Shown here: positions 35,480 through 43,851 of the stretch, one piece after another
Numbering within the stretch: the stretch's first letter is position 1
Layout of the letters: each line of letters starts with the position of its first letter
Source of the DNA: Gillisia hiemivivida
GTDB lineage: Bacteria; Bacteroidota; Bacteroidia; Flavobacteriales; Flavobacteriaceae
DNA: 64,000 nucleotides
NCBI RefSeq assembly: GCF_007997295.1
Contig: NZ_VORY01000010.1
Coordinates: forward strand, 42,018-106,017
Direction of reading: 5' to 3'
Notes under the pieces: model-generated
Told to the model about the DNA's origin: nothing
The model's input: the letters and a program-made list of their open reading frames with translations, nothing else
The model's database searches: none
Program-made: the position numbers and the translations under genes

Positions 35480-36943
35480 ATGAAGCTTTTAAAATTATCT
35501 TTAAGAAACCGAATTTTCATCTCTATGATGTTATTGGTTTTAGGAGCTTCCATACTTATTGCCGGGGTAACTGTTTTTCAATATAAACAGGAATCTGAAG
35601 CTTATCACCGGGAACGTCTTGAGCGAAAAGAACAGGCAATTCGGGAGAATATAAAATTTGTATTAGAAGGAACTACTCATCTGGTAAATACAGAGAATAT
35701 GCCTGTGATCCTTCAGCAGAACAACAAAATTTATGAGATCTCACAAGTGCACGATATGCAGCTTAATGTGTATGATCTTAACGGGAAACTACTTATAAAA
35801 TCTAACGAATCATTCTTTAGGGATACTACCAATGTGCAAATCCCGAAGCATATTATTAAGGAATTGGAAAATTCCCAAAATAAAAGATATCTAAATCGGT
35901 CTCAGGTGAATGAGCAGAAATTTCAGTCTTCTTATACGTATATCACAGACAATAAATTTAAGCCGTTGGCAATCTTATTTCTTCCATATTTACAAGATGA
36001 CGATCTTCTTCAGAAAGATCTGAACGATTTTTTAATGAAATTAGGTGAGGTTTACCTCTTTATGTTCCTTATTGCTATCTTGATGTCTTATTTTCTATCT
36101 AAATACATCACTAAATCACTTAAAATAGTGTCACAAAAGATCATTGAGACACGTTTAGACAAACGCCTTCAGAAAATACAAATAGAAAATGCTTCTGAAG
36201 AGATTTATGCGCTGGTCTCGGCTTATAATAGTATGATAGATGAGTTGGAGGAGAGTGCCGTTAAACTTGCTACAGGAGAGAGGGAACAAGCTTGGCGGGA
36301 AATGGCAAAACAGGTGGCACATGAAATTAAAAACCCCTTAACACCAATGCGCTTAACCGTGCAAAGTTTTCAAAGAAAATTTGATCCTGAAGATCCAAAT
36401 GTGCATCAAAAAGTAGATGAATATACCAATACCCTTATCCATCAAATAGACACCATGAGCGCGATAGCTTCTGCTTTTTCCAATTTCGCAAAGATGCCCG
36501 CACAACAAAACGAGATCCTGAATGTATCAAAAATCGTTAAATTGGCGCTGGATATTTTCAATGAAAATTACATCGTTTTTCATTCAGAAAAAGAAGAGAT
36601 TCTAGCGAAATTTGATCGGACTCAGTTGATTAGGGTGGTAACTAATCTGGTTAAAAATGCCACTCAGGCCTTACAGGAAGAAGAAAACCCAAAAGTTTTG
36701 GTGGAGGTTTCTGAAGATGATACAATGGTTATTATTCGGGTATCAGATAATGGGATTGGGGTTTCAAAAGAAGATAAAGAAAAAGTCTTTGAGCCAAAAT
36801 TCACCACTAAATCTAGCGGAATGGGTCTAGGACTGGCAATGGTTAAAAATATAGTAGAAACTTATCAAGGTGAGATCACCTTTATTTCAGAGAAAGATAA
36901 AGGCACTATCTTTACCGTAAAGTTTCCAAAGCAGGCTTCTTAA
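35480..36943 (+). CDS. Sensor histidine kinase, NtrY-like
   Basis: 487 residues: a membrane helix near the N-terminus (IFISMMLLVLGASILIAGVTVF), a roughly 150-residue periplasmic domain, a second helix (VYLFMFLIAILMSYFL), a HAMP linker, then the HisKA dimerisation domain. The phosphoacceptor His is in WREMAKQVAHEIKNPLTPMR, the NtrY-type H-box. The ATPase domain has the N-box NLVKNATQAL, G1 DNGIGVS, and G2 SGMGLGLAMVKNIVE. No response regulator or other partner adjoins it; the gap to hemJ is 47 bases. Nothing in the sequence indicates its signal. Confidence 0.93.
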   Translation: MKLLKLSLRNRIFISMMLLVLGASILIAGVTVFQYKQESEAYHRERLERKEQAIRENIKFVLEGTTHLVNTENMPVILQQNNKIYEISQVHDMQLNVYDLNGKLLIKSNESFFRDTTNVQIPKHIIKELENSQNKRYLNRSQVNEQKFQSSYTYITDNKFKPLAILFLPYLQDDDLLQKDLNDFLMKLGEVYLFMFLIAILMSYFLSKYITKSLKIVSQKIIETRLDKRLQKIQIENASEEIYALVSAYNSMIDELEESAVKLATGEREQAWREMAKQVAHEIKNPLTPMRLTVQSFQRKFDPEDPNVHQKVDEYTNTLIHQIDTMSAIASAFSNFAKMPAQQNEILNVSKIVKLALDIFNENYIVFHSEKEEILAKFDRTQLIRVVTNLVKNATQALQEEENPKVLVEVSEDDTMVIIRVSDNGIGVSKEDKEKVFEPKFTTKSSGMGLGLAMVKNIVETYQGEITFISEKDKGTIFTVKFPKQAS

Positions 36944-37035
36944 AATGTTCAAGTTTCGTTTTTATTTAAAGTTCTGAGGATACAATTTTTTTGTCCCCTG
37001 GGTCATTAATAAAAAGATTTATCTAGCGTGGGAAA

Positions 37036-37150
37036 TTGACGTATGAAAGATGCTGAAACAAGTTAAGCATGACGGAAGTTATAACCAGTATCTTCACCCT
37101 GTCCCGATACTTCGGGAGTTTCAGGGTCTCTTATACCGAGCATTCTGGAA
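37036..37150. repeat. Dispersed repeat R2, copy with degraded right end
   Basis: The left end matches copy 1 (ATCTAGCG...AAATTGACGTATG) and so does the core (CTGTCCCGATACTTCGGGAG). The right end is diverged and no ATACGTCAA can be found. It lies in the 510-base gap before the enoyl-CoA hydratase gene. The rest of the gap (37151-37453) shows nothing I recognise. Confidence 0.6.
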
Positions 37151-37453
37151 AAGAATTCAAAGTTAACGAAGTTAAAAGATTTAAGGAACATTCCGTTTGC
37201 GATCGATGTGACATTTAAAATCATTAATATTATAAAATCATCGGTTTCCGGTAAAAATATTCAAATAGTTATAACTTTATTATTCAGAGGTTTTACAACA
37301 TTCAGAAGATAGGTTATACCCGAATGGAGTATCTTATTGAACGCAAGGTTTCGGTTAGTTATAATTGAGTCTTGTCTCTAGTTTCTTAAAGCGAAGCGAT
37401 CTTGGATCCTTTTTCTGATAAGAGTATTTAAAAATCTAAAAAACATATATAAA

Positions 37454-38236
37454 ATGAATTTTGAAAATATTTTAGTTGAAAATAATGAAGGAATCCTTCA
37501 AATTACAATAGACAGACCCACTAAATTAAATGCATTAAACAAGGCTACTATAGAAGAATTACATGTTGCTTTTGATGATGCAAAAGAAGATGAAGATGTA
37601 AAAGTGATTATTCTAACAGGAAGCGGAGAAAAGGCTTTCGTTGCAGGAGCAGACATCAGTGAATTTTCAGATTTTTCTCCGGAAGAAGGAAAGGTTTTGG
37701 CAGCTCAAGGTCAGGCAAAATTATTCGATTTTGTAGCTAATTTTTCAAAACCAGTAATTGCAGCAGTAAACGGATTTGCTTTAGGTGGCGGACTTGAACT
37801 AGCAATGGCAGCACACTTTAGAATTGCCAGTGATAATGCAAAAATGGGACTTCCTGAAGTTTCTCTTGGGGTAATACCTGGATATGGAGGAACACAAAGA
37901 TTACCGCAATTAGTTGGAAAAGGACGTGCCATGGAAATGATTATGACCGCCGGAATGATAGATGCCAACCAAGCGTTGCAGTATAATCTGGTAAATCACG
38001 TTGTTTCTCAGGAAGAATTACTTGATTTTGCGGAAAAACTAGCTGGCAAGATCATGCGTAATTCTTTGGTGGCAATTAGCTCTGCTATTAAAGCAGTAAA
38101 TGCAAATTATGAAACAGGAGTTAATGGTTTTGAAACTGAAATTAACGAATTTGGAAGCTGCTTTGGTACCGCCGATTTTGAAGAGGGAACTTCAGCATTT
38201 TTAAACAAGCGTAAAGCAGATTTCCCTGGGAATTAA
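37454..38236 (+). CDS. Enoyl-CoA hydratase/isomerase (crotonase family)
   Basis: 260 residues of the crotonase fold, soluble. The oxyanion-hole motifs are visible as AFVAGADISEF and NGFALGGGLELAMAAHFRIAS. The two glutamates that act as acid/base in hydratases are present: ALGGGLELAMA and GLPEVSLGVIPGYGGTQRLPQLVG. The pattern fits a true short-chain enoyl-CoA hydratase of fatty-acid or amino-acid oxidation. It is a solitary gene between two large repeat-filled gaps, so context gives no pathway. The exact acyl substrate cannot be told. Confidence 0.93.
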   Translation: MNFENILVENNEGILQITIDRPTKLNALNKATIEELHVAFDDAKEDEDVKVIILTGSGEKAFVAGADISEFSDFSPEEGKVLAAQGQAKLFDFVANFSKPVIAAVNGFALGGGLELAMAAHFRIASDNAKMGLPEVSLGVIPGYGGTQRLPQLVGKGRAMEMIMTAGMIDANQALQYNLVNHVVSQEELLDFAEKLAGKIMRNSLVAISSAIKAVNANYETGVNGFETEINEFGSCFGTADFEEGTSAFLNKRKADFPGN

Positions 38237-38274
38237 TTACTCGTTGAGGTTTTAATAAACTTTTATTTCCAACG

Positions 38275-38365
38275 ACAAAATTGTTATTCTGAACGAAATG
38301 CAATGGGGTAAAGAATCTCTAGATGCTGAAACTAGTTACCATTGACGTGTTGTATAAATTGCTGA
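38275..38365. repeat. Degraded R3 repeat region
   Basis: Contains TTGTTATTCTGAACGAAATG, GGTAAAGAATCTCTAG and GATGCTGAAACTAGTTACCAT, resembling the R3 repeat and the left part of R2. It starts about 40 bases after the enoyl-CoA hydratase stop, next to a weak R1 fragment (TTACTCGTTGAGGTTTTAAT, 38237-38256). Confidence 0.4.
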
Positions 38366-38507
38366 TTTATAGATAATTGACACGCCTAATTCTATGCAAG
38401 TTTTTTAATACGCTTTTTGTTATATTGAGGTGATTTCAAGAATTTGTAAAACGCTCCCTTTAGTCGATAAAGATTTGTTCAATTTTTAAGATTGTTCATT
38501 TTTTTGC

Positions 38508-38637
38508 GTGTCCAAAAAAACGAACCAAAAAAAGGACACTTTTTTGTAGGTGTTTCTTATTATGCTACCGCATAATAAGAACCGTACTTCCACGACTAAA
38601 TTTTCTCCAAGGCTTCGAAAATTTTACGCCGTGGAAG
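38508..38637. repeat. Cluster of three consecutive hairpins
   Basis: First, GTGTCC (38508-38513) with GGACAC (38534-38539) and a T6 tail, terminator-like on the plus strand. Second, a perfect 12-bp stem TTCTTATTATGC/GCATAATAAGAA with a 4-base loop (38554-38581). Third, CTTCCACG/CGTGGAAG (38587-38594, 38630-38637), with inner TAAATTTTC/GAAAATTTTA pairing. No protein-coding frame spans them. They resemble a structured repeat or small RNA, not a known family. Confidence 0.45.
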
Positions 38638-38690
38638 CACTACACTTGCAAAAAAGAAGTTCTTAAGAAGATAAATCAGCTAGAAACAAT

Positions 38691-38831
38691 CATACGTCAA
38701 AAACCTACGCTAGATATTTTTTTTGTCACGGGTCCAACATTGACGGAAGTTAAAATTGGTATCGTCACCCTGTCCCGATACTTCGGGAGTTTCAGGGTCT
38801 CTAATTCGGAGCAACTTAGAAAATACGTCAA
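38691..38831. repeat. Dispersed repeat R2, rearranged copy
   Basis: The right end (GGTATCGTCACCCTGTCCCG to ATACGTCAA at 38823-38831) matches copy 1. The left part (ATACGTCAAAAACCTACGCTAG at 38692) is the reverse complement of the left flank of copy 1, so this copy has an internal inversion. It ends about 98 bases before the radical SAM start. Confidence 0.55.
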
Positions 38832-38880
38832 GTAGCTCTAAGTTTTTAAATGAAGGCAGAAGTTACTTTTAAAAAACAAA

Positions 38881-38920
38881 AATATGGAATATTTCCTTTT
38901 TAATGGAAATATTCCATATT
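38881..38920. promoter_or_regulatory. Perfect 16-bp hairpin directly before the radical SAM start
   Basis: AATATGGAATATTTCC (38881-38896) and GGAAATATTCCATATT (38905-38920) pair perfectly around an 8-base loop TTTTTAAT, followed by TTTATTTAATG where the gene starts. A terminator, an attenuator or an operator are all possible. It lies inside the leader, 8 bases before the ATG. Confidence 0.6.
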
Positions 38921-38928
38921 TTTATTTA

Positions 38929-40005
38929 ATGCCTGTAGAGAGAGAATATATAAAAGGAAGAGGAGCTCAATTGAATGTATCCAATAAATTTGATACCCAT
39001 AGTAATGAGTTGCGATCAGATTTTTTGAATTATTGCGCGATAGAAGGTGATGAGGTTACCAATTCTAAAACGGTTCTTATAGATACGTTCCCAAAAACCA
39101 TTGTAAATAAAGTGGTAAGTCCAGATGTTGGAATGGGATATTCCTTAAATCCATACCAAGGATGTGAGCATGGTTGTATCTATTGTTATGCACGAAATTC
39201 TCACGAATATTGGGGTTTTAGTGCAGGATTAGATTTTGAACAGAAAATCTTAGTTAAGCGGAATTCAGTAGAACTTCTGGAAAAGAAACTGCAAAGTTCA
39301 AGATGGAAAGCAGTTCCTATTATTCTCTCAGGAAATACAGACTGCTATCAGCCAACAGAGAAAAAACTGGAAATCACACGGCAACTACTTAAAACATTCT
39401 TGAAGTTTAAACACCCAGTGGGAATAATCACTAAAAATTCCTTGGTGCTTCGAGATCTTGATATTTTAAAAGAATTGGCAAAGGATAATTTGGTGCAAGT
39501 ACATCTTTCTATCACCTCTTTAAATGAAGAAACTCGTAGGCTCCTAGAGCCAAGAACAGCAACGGTCAAAAAAAGATTGGAAACTCTAAGCCAATTAGCC
39601 TCAAATAATATCCCGGTAAGTGTTATGATGGCTCCCATTATTCCGGGAATCAATAGTCATGAGATCCTACCGCTTGTAAAATCCATTGCTGATAATGGCG
39701 CTTTAGGAGTTGGTTATACTATGGTAAGGCTGAATGGAGCAATCGGTGGGATATTTTCTGATTGGATCCAGAAAGCAATGCCAGATAGAGCAGATAAAGT
39801 ACTGCATCAAATTGCAGAATGTCATGGTGGAAATTTGAACGATAGTGTATTTGAAAGGCGGATGAAAGGCTCAGGAAACATAGCAGAACAGGTTTCTCAA
39901 CAATTTAAGATCGCCCGAAAGAAGTATTTATCGGGAAGAGAAATGCCAAAGCTCAATTGTGAACTTCATGAAGAATACAAAGATGGACAGATGAAGCTGT
40001 TTTAA
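38929..40005 (+). CDS. Radical SAM protein, SplB-like (PA0069 family)
   Basis: From the ATG at 38929 the protein is 358 residues; an upstream frame start at 38884 lies inside a hairpin and is rejected. The radical SAM iron-sulfur ligands are CEHGCIYCY (CxxxCxxC), followed by ARNSHEYWGFSAGLDFEQKI, the PA0069-family signature. The barrel continues with SGNTDCYQPTEKKLEITR and VHLSITSLNEETRRLLEPRTA. The family is annotated as spore photoproduct lyase-like, but its reaction is not established. An incomplete second copy of its 3' half sits at 42077-42589. Confidence 0.92.
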   Translation: MPVEREYIKGRGAQLNVSNKFDTHSNELRSDFLNYCAIEGDEVTNSKTVLIDTFPKTIVNKVVSPDVGMGYSLNPYQGCEHGCIYCYARNSHEYWGFSAGLDFEQKILVKRNSVELLEKKLQSSRWKAVPIILSGNTDCYQPTEKKLEITRQLLKTFLKFKHPVGIITKNSLVLRDLDILKELAKDNLVQVHLSITSLNEETRRLLEPRTATVKKRLETLSQLASNNIPVSVMMAPIIPGINSHEILPLVKSIADNGALGVGYTMVRLNGAIGGIFSDWIQKAMPDRADKVLHQIAECHGGNLNDSVFERRMKGSGNIAEQVSQQFKIARKKYLSGREMPKLNCELHEEYKDGQMKLF

Positions 40006-40088
40006 CTAAGAGTAACTACTGGGAATTATTTATATATTCGGGGTTATTGAAAATCGCTATCAAATAATAGATAATTGAATAATAATTA

Positions 40089-41927
40089 ATGAGAATCTAT
40101 CAAGAAAATATAAAAAAGTATAATTCCAAAATATTAAGTTTAAATAAAATACTAAGTAGAATGTCATTACTCAGGCTACTTATATTTGTCATTTCAAGTA
40201 TCATTATTATATACTTGTTTAGTGCCAAATTATTTACTCCTTTCTATATCGTGTTTCCTGTTTCAATAATATGTTTTGCTTTAGTTTTAAAGCACCACAC
40301 AAAAATATCTTACTTAAAGAACCATATATTATTCCTGATAAACATAAATGAATCCGAGATTCTAAGAGAAAAATGTGACCTGGAAGAATTTGATACTGGA
40401 CATAAGTTTATTGATCAAAATCATCCGTACACATCTGATTTAGATATTTTCGGGCAACATTCTATTTTTCAGTTGGTTAACAGGGCAACTACAGAATCAG
40501 GAATGATCCTTTTATCAAAATGGCTTTCGGAACCTGCATCTAATAATGAAATAGATAAAAGACAAGATGCCATAAAAGAATTATCTCAGAAATTGGATTG
40601 GAGGCAAGACTTTCAGGCGTCAGGCATGCACTTCCAAAATAAAAAAAGTGATTATTTTAAACTGTTAGATTGGGTGAATGAACCTGTTGTTTTATTAAAA
40701 TATCGAAGAATATATATGGCAGTTGCAATAATCCTTCCTGTTCTATTATTGCTTGTCTCATACTTTTTTTATGCCAACCTGGGTTCACAAAAGGTGATTA
40801 TTTATTTTTCTCTTATAATCTTAGTTCTGCTAATCAACTATATGATTTTAAGAAAGATAAAACCCATGGCGGAGGAGATCGTTGAAACCTCAACTAAGAA
40901 TCTTCAAACGTTAAGGGGTTACCAGACCCTTATAAATAAAATTGAAAGTGAAAGTTTTCATTCAAAAAAATTATACGATTTACAATCAATATTAAAACAT
41001 GGCAAATATTCGGCATACTATGAAATTAGCAGGCTATGCAGAATATTGGATTACTCACAACAAAGACCTATAGCGAAGATACCAATAAGTGGGAATTACG
41101 TGTATTCTATATTAAACTTTTTTCTGCTCTTGGATATTCACCTGATTATTGATACAGAAAATTGGAAATTAAAAAATAGAGAGGTTTTAAAATCGTGGGC
41201 GGATATAGTGAGCGAGTTTGAGGTAATTAATAGTCTTGCAGGTTTTTGCTATTCAAATCCATCATTTACATTTCCAGAGATAACAGAAAAGAACAACTAC
41301 GTACATTTTGAGTCGTTGGGACATCCTTTAATAAATTCAAATAATCGTGTTTGCAATAATTTTCATTCCGAAGGACAAGGTAATGTTGTTATGATTACCG
41401 GATCTAATATGGGAGGAAAAAGCACATTTTTAAGAACCGTTGGCGTAAACCTTGTATTGGCATTAGCTGGTGCACCTTGTTGTGCAAAATGTGGGCAGAT
41501 TACCAATCTGAAATTATATACCAGTATGCGAACCCAAGATAATTTACTGAAAGGAATTTCATCTTTTTATGCAGAATTAAATAGAATTGAAAAGATGCTG
41601 AAACTGATAGAAAGTAATCACAATGTATTTTTTCTTTTGGATGAGATGTTTAAAGGTACCAACTCGGAAGATAGACATAGAGGAGGGTTTTCATTAATTA
41701 ATCAAATTAGTGAGCTAAATACCTCGGGAATTATTGCAACACACGATATTGAACTTGCAAAATTAGCTGGGAATAAAATGTTGGTTACAAATTATAGTTT
41801 TAATAGTGAGATTAAAGATAATTCAATGATTTTTAGCTATGAACTTGATCCGGGTATATGTAATGATTTTAATGCAAGTGAGCTAATGAAAAATAGCGGA
41901 ATCAAAGTTTTATCGAATATTTCATAA
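40089..41927 (+). CDS. MutS-like ATPase with N-terminal membrane helices
   Basis: 612 residues. Two membrane helices near the start (LLIFVISSIIIIYLFSAKLF; FYIVFPVSIICFALVL) and another pair around residues 210-255 (VAIILPVLLLLVSYFF; FSLIILVLLINYMIL) anchor it. The C-terminal MutS domain V has Walker A at TGSNMGGKSTFLRT (near residue 437), the SMRTQDNLLKGISSFYAEL switch region, Walker B FFLLDEMFKGTNSEDRH, and the IIATHDIEL histidine. It lacks the mismatch-recognition domains, so it is not a classical mismatch-repair MutS. Relatives occur widely in Bacteroidetes with unknown function. It lies 83 bases after the radical SAM gene and before its partial copy. Confidence 0.88.
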   Translation: MRIYQENIKKYNSKILSLNKILSRMSLLRLLIFVISSIIIIYLFSAKLFTPFYIVFPVSIICFALVLKHHTKISYLKNHILFLININESEILREKCDLEEFDTGHKFIDQNHPYTSDLDIFGQHSIFQLVNRATTESGMILLSKWLSEPASNNEIDKRQDAIKELSQKLDWRQDFQASGMHFQNKKSDYFKLLDWVNEPVVLLKYRRIYMAVAIILPVLLLLVSYFFYANLGSQKVIIYFSLIILVLLINYMILRKIKPMAEEIVETSTKNLQTLRGYQTLINKIESESFHSKKLYDLQSILKHGKYSAYYEISRLCRILDYSQQRPIAKIPISGNYVYSILNFFLLLDIHLIIDTENWKLKNREVLKSWADIVSEFEVINSLAGFCYSNPSFTFPEITEKNNYVHFESLGHPLINSNNRVCNNFHSEGQGNVVMITGSNMGGKSTFLRTVGVNLVLALAGAPCCAKCGQITNLKLYTSMRTQDNLLKGISSFYAELNRIEKMLKLIESNHNVFFLLDEMFKGTNSEDRHRGGFSLINQISELNTSGIIATHDIELAKLAGNKMLVTNYSFNSEIKDNSMIFSYELDPGICNDFNASELMKNSGIKVLSNIS

Positions 41928-42076
41928 AGTGAAATCGAATAAAAATACGGCAAATAACAACGTAAAATGGAAATAGCGGATTTAACAGAAAAAAATTAAA
42001 TTTGTTCCTATAAAAAAAATCGTTAAGCTAAAAAACCTTCATCCAAAATTCCACGCCACTGGAGTGTCTACATCTA

Positions 42077-42589
42077 TTGGTGCAAGTACATCTTTCTATC
42101 ACCTCTTTAAATGAAGAAACTCTTAGGCTCCTGGAGCCAAGAACCGCCACAATTAAAAAGAGATTGGAAACTCTAAACCATTTAGCTTCAAATAATATCT
42201 CGGTAAGTGTTATGATGACCATTATTCCGGGAATCAATAGTCATGAGATCCTGTCACTTGTAAAATCCGTTGCTGATAATGGCGCTTTAGGAGTTGGTTA
42301 TACCATGGTAAGGCTGAATGGAGCTATCGGTGGGATATTTACTGATTGGATCCAGAAAGCAATGCCAGATAGAGCAGATAAGGTATTGCATCAAATTGCA
42401 GAATGTCATGGTGGAAATTTGAACGATAGTGAATTTGGAAGGCGGATGAAAGGCTCAGGAAACTTAGCAGAACAGGTTTCTCAACAATTTAAGATCGCCC
42501 GAAAGAAGTATTTATCGGGAAGAGAAATGCCAAAGCTCAATTGTGAACTTCATGAACAATACAAAGATGGACAGATGAAGTTGTTTTAA
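42077..42589 (+). pseudogene. 3' fragment duplicate of the radical SAM gene
   Basis: The sequence from TTGGTGCAAGTACATC at 42077 to the TAA at 42589 matches 39490-40005 with roughly 91% protein identity. It shares the same stop and the same reading frame, with one 3-base deletion (MMAP versus MMT). It lacks the iron-sulfur ligands and start of the gene, so it cannot be an active radical SAM enzyme. Homology ends precisely at the stop codon, where an R1 repeat fragment begins. There is no ATG at its start. It is a relic of a duplication around the MutS-like gene. Confidence 0.85.
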
Positions 42590-42610
42590 TCCCTCATTGA
42601 GGGTTTAATA
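42590..42610 (+). repeat. Short R1 repeat fragment
   Basis: CCCTCATTGAGGGTTTAATA directly abuts the stop codon of the fragment gene. It is the left end of R1 only. Confidence 0.5.
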
Positions 42611-42678
42611 AGCGATGCACAGGCAAGGTAGACTCGCAATTAATTATTTAAATTGGAATGAAGGAAATAATGTTGAAT

Positions 42679-43755
42679 TTATTCTTCGCTTACCAGATAT
42701 ATAAAGACAGGGAAATGATCTGAAAATCCTCCGGTATAACCGCTATAATCATAACTTCTAAAAGGATATCCACGGAATTGCCCGTTTAGGGTAATCAGAT
42801 ATTGTGAGTTAAAAATTCCGGCCTGGTAAAATTGAAGTCCGCTGCGGCTGCCTAATAAAGATTCAGAAATCAAGATCTGGTCGAATAAATTCCAACTATC
42901 CCTATAGGCTAAAGAACCTTTTCCTTGCTTGGCTAAATTTTCCATAGGATTGAACATCTCTTGAGCCGCGATGGTTTTACGATTATTGCTTGTTTTTAAA
43001 ACCTTTTTAAAGCTTTTATTAGTAGGATCGTCATTAAAATCACCCATTGTGATGATCTTAGAATAAGGATCTTTTTGATAAATAGAATCTATGATCTGCT
43101 TGTTTAAATAAGCTGCTTTTTCCCTTTTATAATTGGATTTTGCTTCCCCACCGCTTCGGGATGGCCAATGGTTCACAATTATATTTATTGCTTCTCCATT
43201 TAACTTTCCAGAAACCACTAACTGATCTCTGGTAAAGATTCTCTTTGTAGGGTCATCCAGATCATAAAGCATTAACCTTCTGGACTGGGAATCATCGGAC
43301 GTAAATAAAGATTTTTGATATAAAAGAGCCACATCTATGCCACGCATATCTGGAGAATCATAATGTACTATTTGATAATTAAATTTTTCTAAGAGGGGAT
43401 GACTTACCAGATCTTCTAGCACTTGCAAATTTTCGACCTCACATAAACCTATAATAGCAGGCGCAGTTTTAGAAGTTTCCACTCCAATTTCAGAGATCAC
43501 ACGGGCAATATTTTTTATTTTATCCAGATATTTTTCAGGAGTCCAAACATCTTTCCCTAGCGGAGTTCTATCATCATCGAAAATTAAGGGATCATCTTCG
43601 GTATCAAAAAGATTTTCAACATTGTAAAAAGCTACGGTGTAAATATTATAATTCTTTCTCTCTTGACCCAAGGAACTAGATGTAACTATAAGAACTGTAA
43701 TCATTGTAATTACAAGTCTTCTCAAATTTATAATAATAGAAGAAATGTTCCTCAT
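42679..43755 (-). CDS. Secreted endonuclease/exonuclease/phosphatase-family protein
   Basis: 358 residues with a signal peptide (LVITMITVLIVTSSSLGQ). The EEP fold is shown by VAFYNVENLFDTEDDP (metal-site Asn/Glu), IIGLCEVENLQVLEDL, NIIVNHWPSRSGG, TMGDFNDDPTNKSF and the C-terminal FSDHFPVFIYL (catalytic His). The signal peptide points to secreted or surface activity on nucleic acid or phosphoesters. It is divergent from the TonB receptor gene, 96 bases apart. With the following receptor and lipoprotein it forms a plausible uptake unit; this is inferred. Confidence 0.9.
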   Translation of the reverse strand: MRNISSIIINLRRLVITMITVLIVTSSSLGQERKNYNIYTVAFYNVENLFDTEDDPLIFDDDRTPLGKDVWTPEKYLDKIKNIARVISEIGVETSKTAPAIIGLCEVENLQVLEDLVSHPLLEKFNYQIVHYDSPDMRGIDVALLYQKSLFTSDDSQSRRLMLYDLDDPTKRIFTRDQLVVSGKLNGEAINIIVNHWPSRSGGEAKSNYKREKAAYLNKQIIDSIYQKDPYSKIITMGDFNDDPTNKSFKKVLKTSNNRKTIAAQEMFNPMENLAKQGKGSLAYRDSWNLFDQILISESLLGSRSGLQFYQAGIFNSQYLITLNGQFRGYPFRSYDYSGYTGGFSDHFPVFIYLVSEE

Positions 43756-43851
43756 GTTCTATTAAAAGTTAAATTATTAGTGAAAGTACATTTAATTTCA
43801 AATTAATTTAATAAAAAGGTTACCTTAATTGCTGAAATTGAGTGATTTATA

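Noticed and set aside
38884..38928. Upstream ATG of the radical SAM gene
   Set aside because: The first ATG lies in the left arm of a perfect hairpin and adds 15 residues (MEYFLFNGNIPYFYL) with no family match. The ATG at 38929 is natural.
40089..41927. Mismatch repair MutS
   Set aside because: It lacks the mismatch-binding and connector domains and has membrane helices; only the ATPase core is shared.
42077..42589. A second functional radical SAM gene
   Set aside because: The CxxxCxxC cluster site is absent and there is no proper start codon; it is a partial copy.
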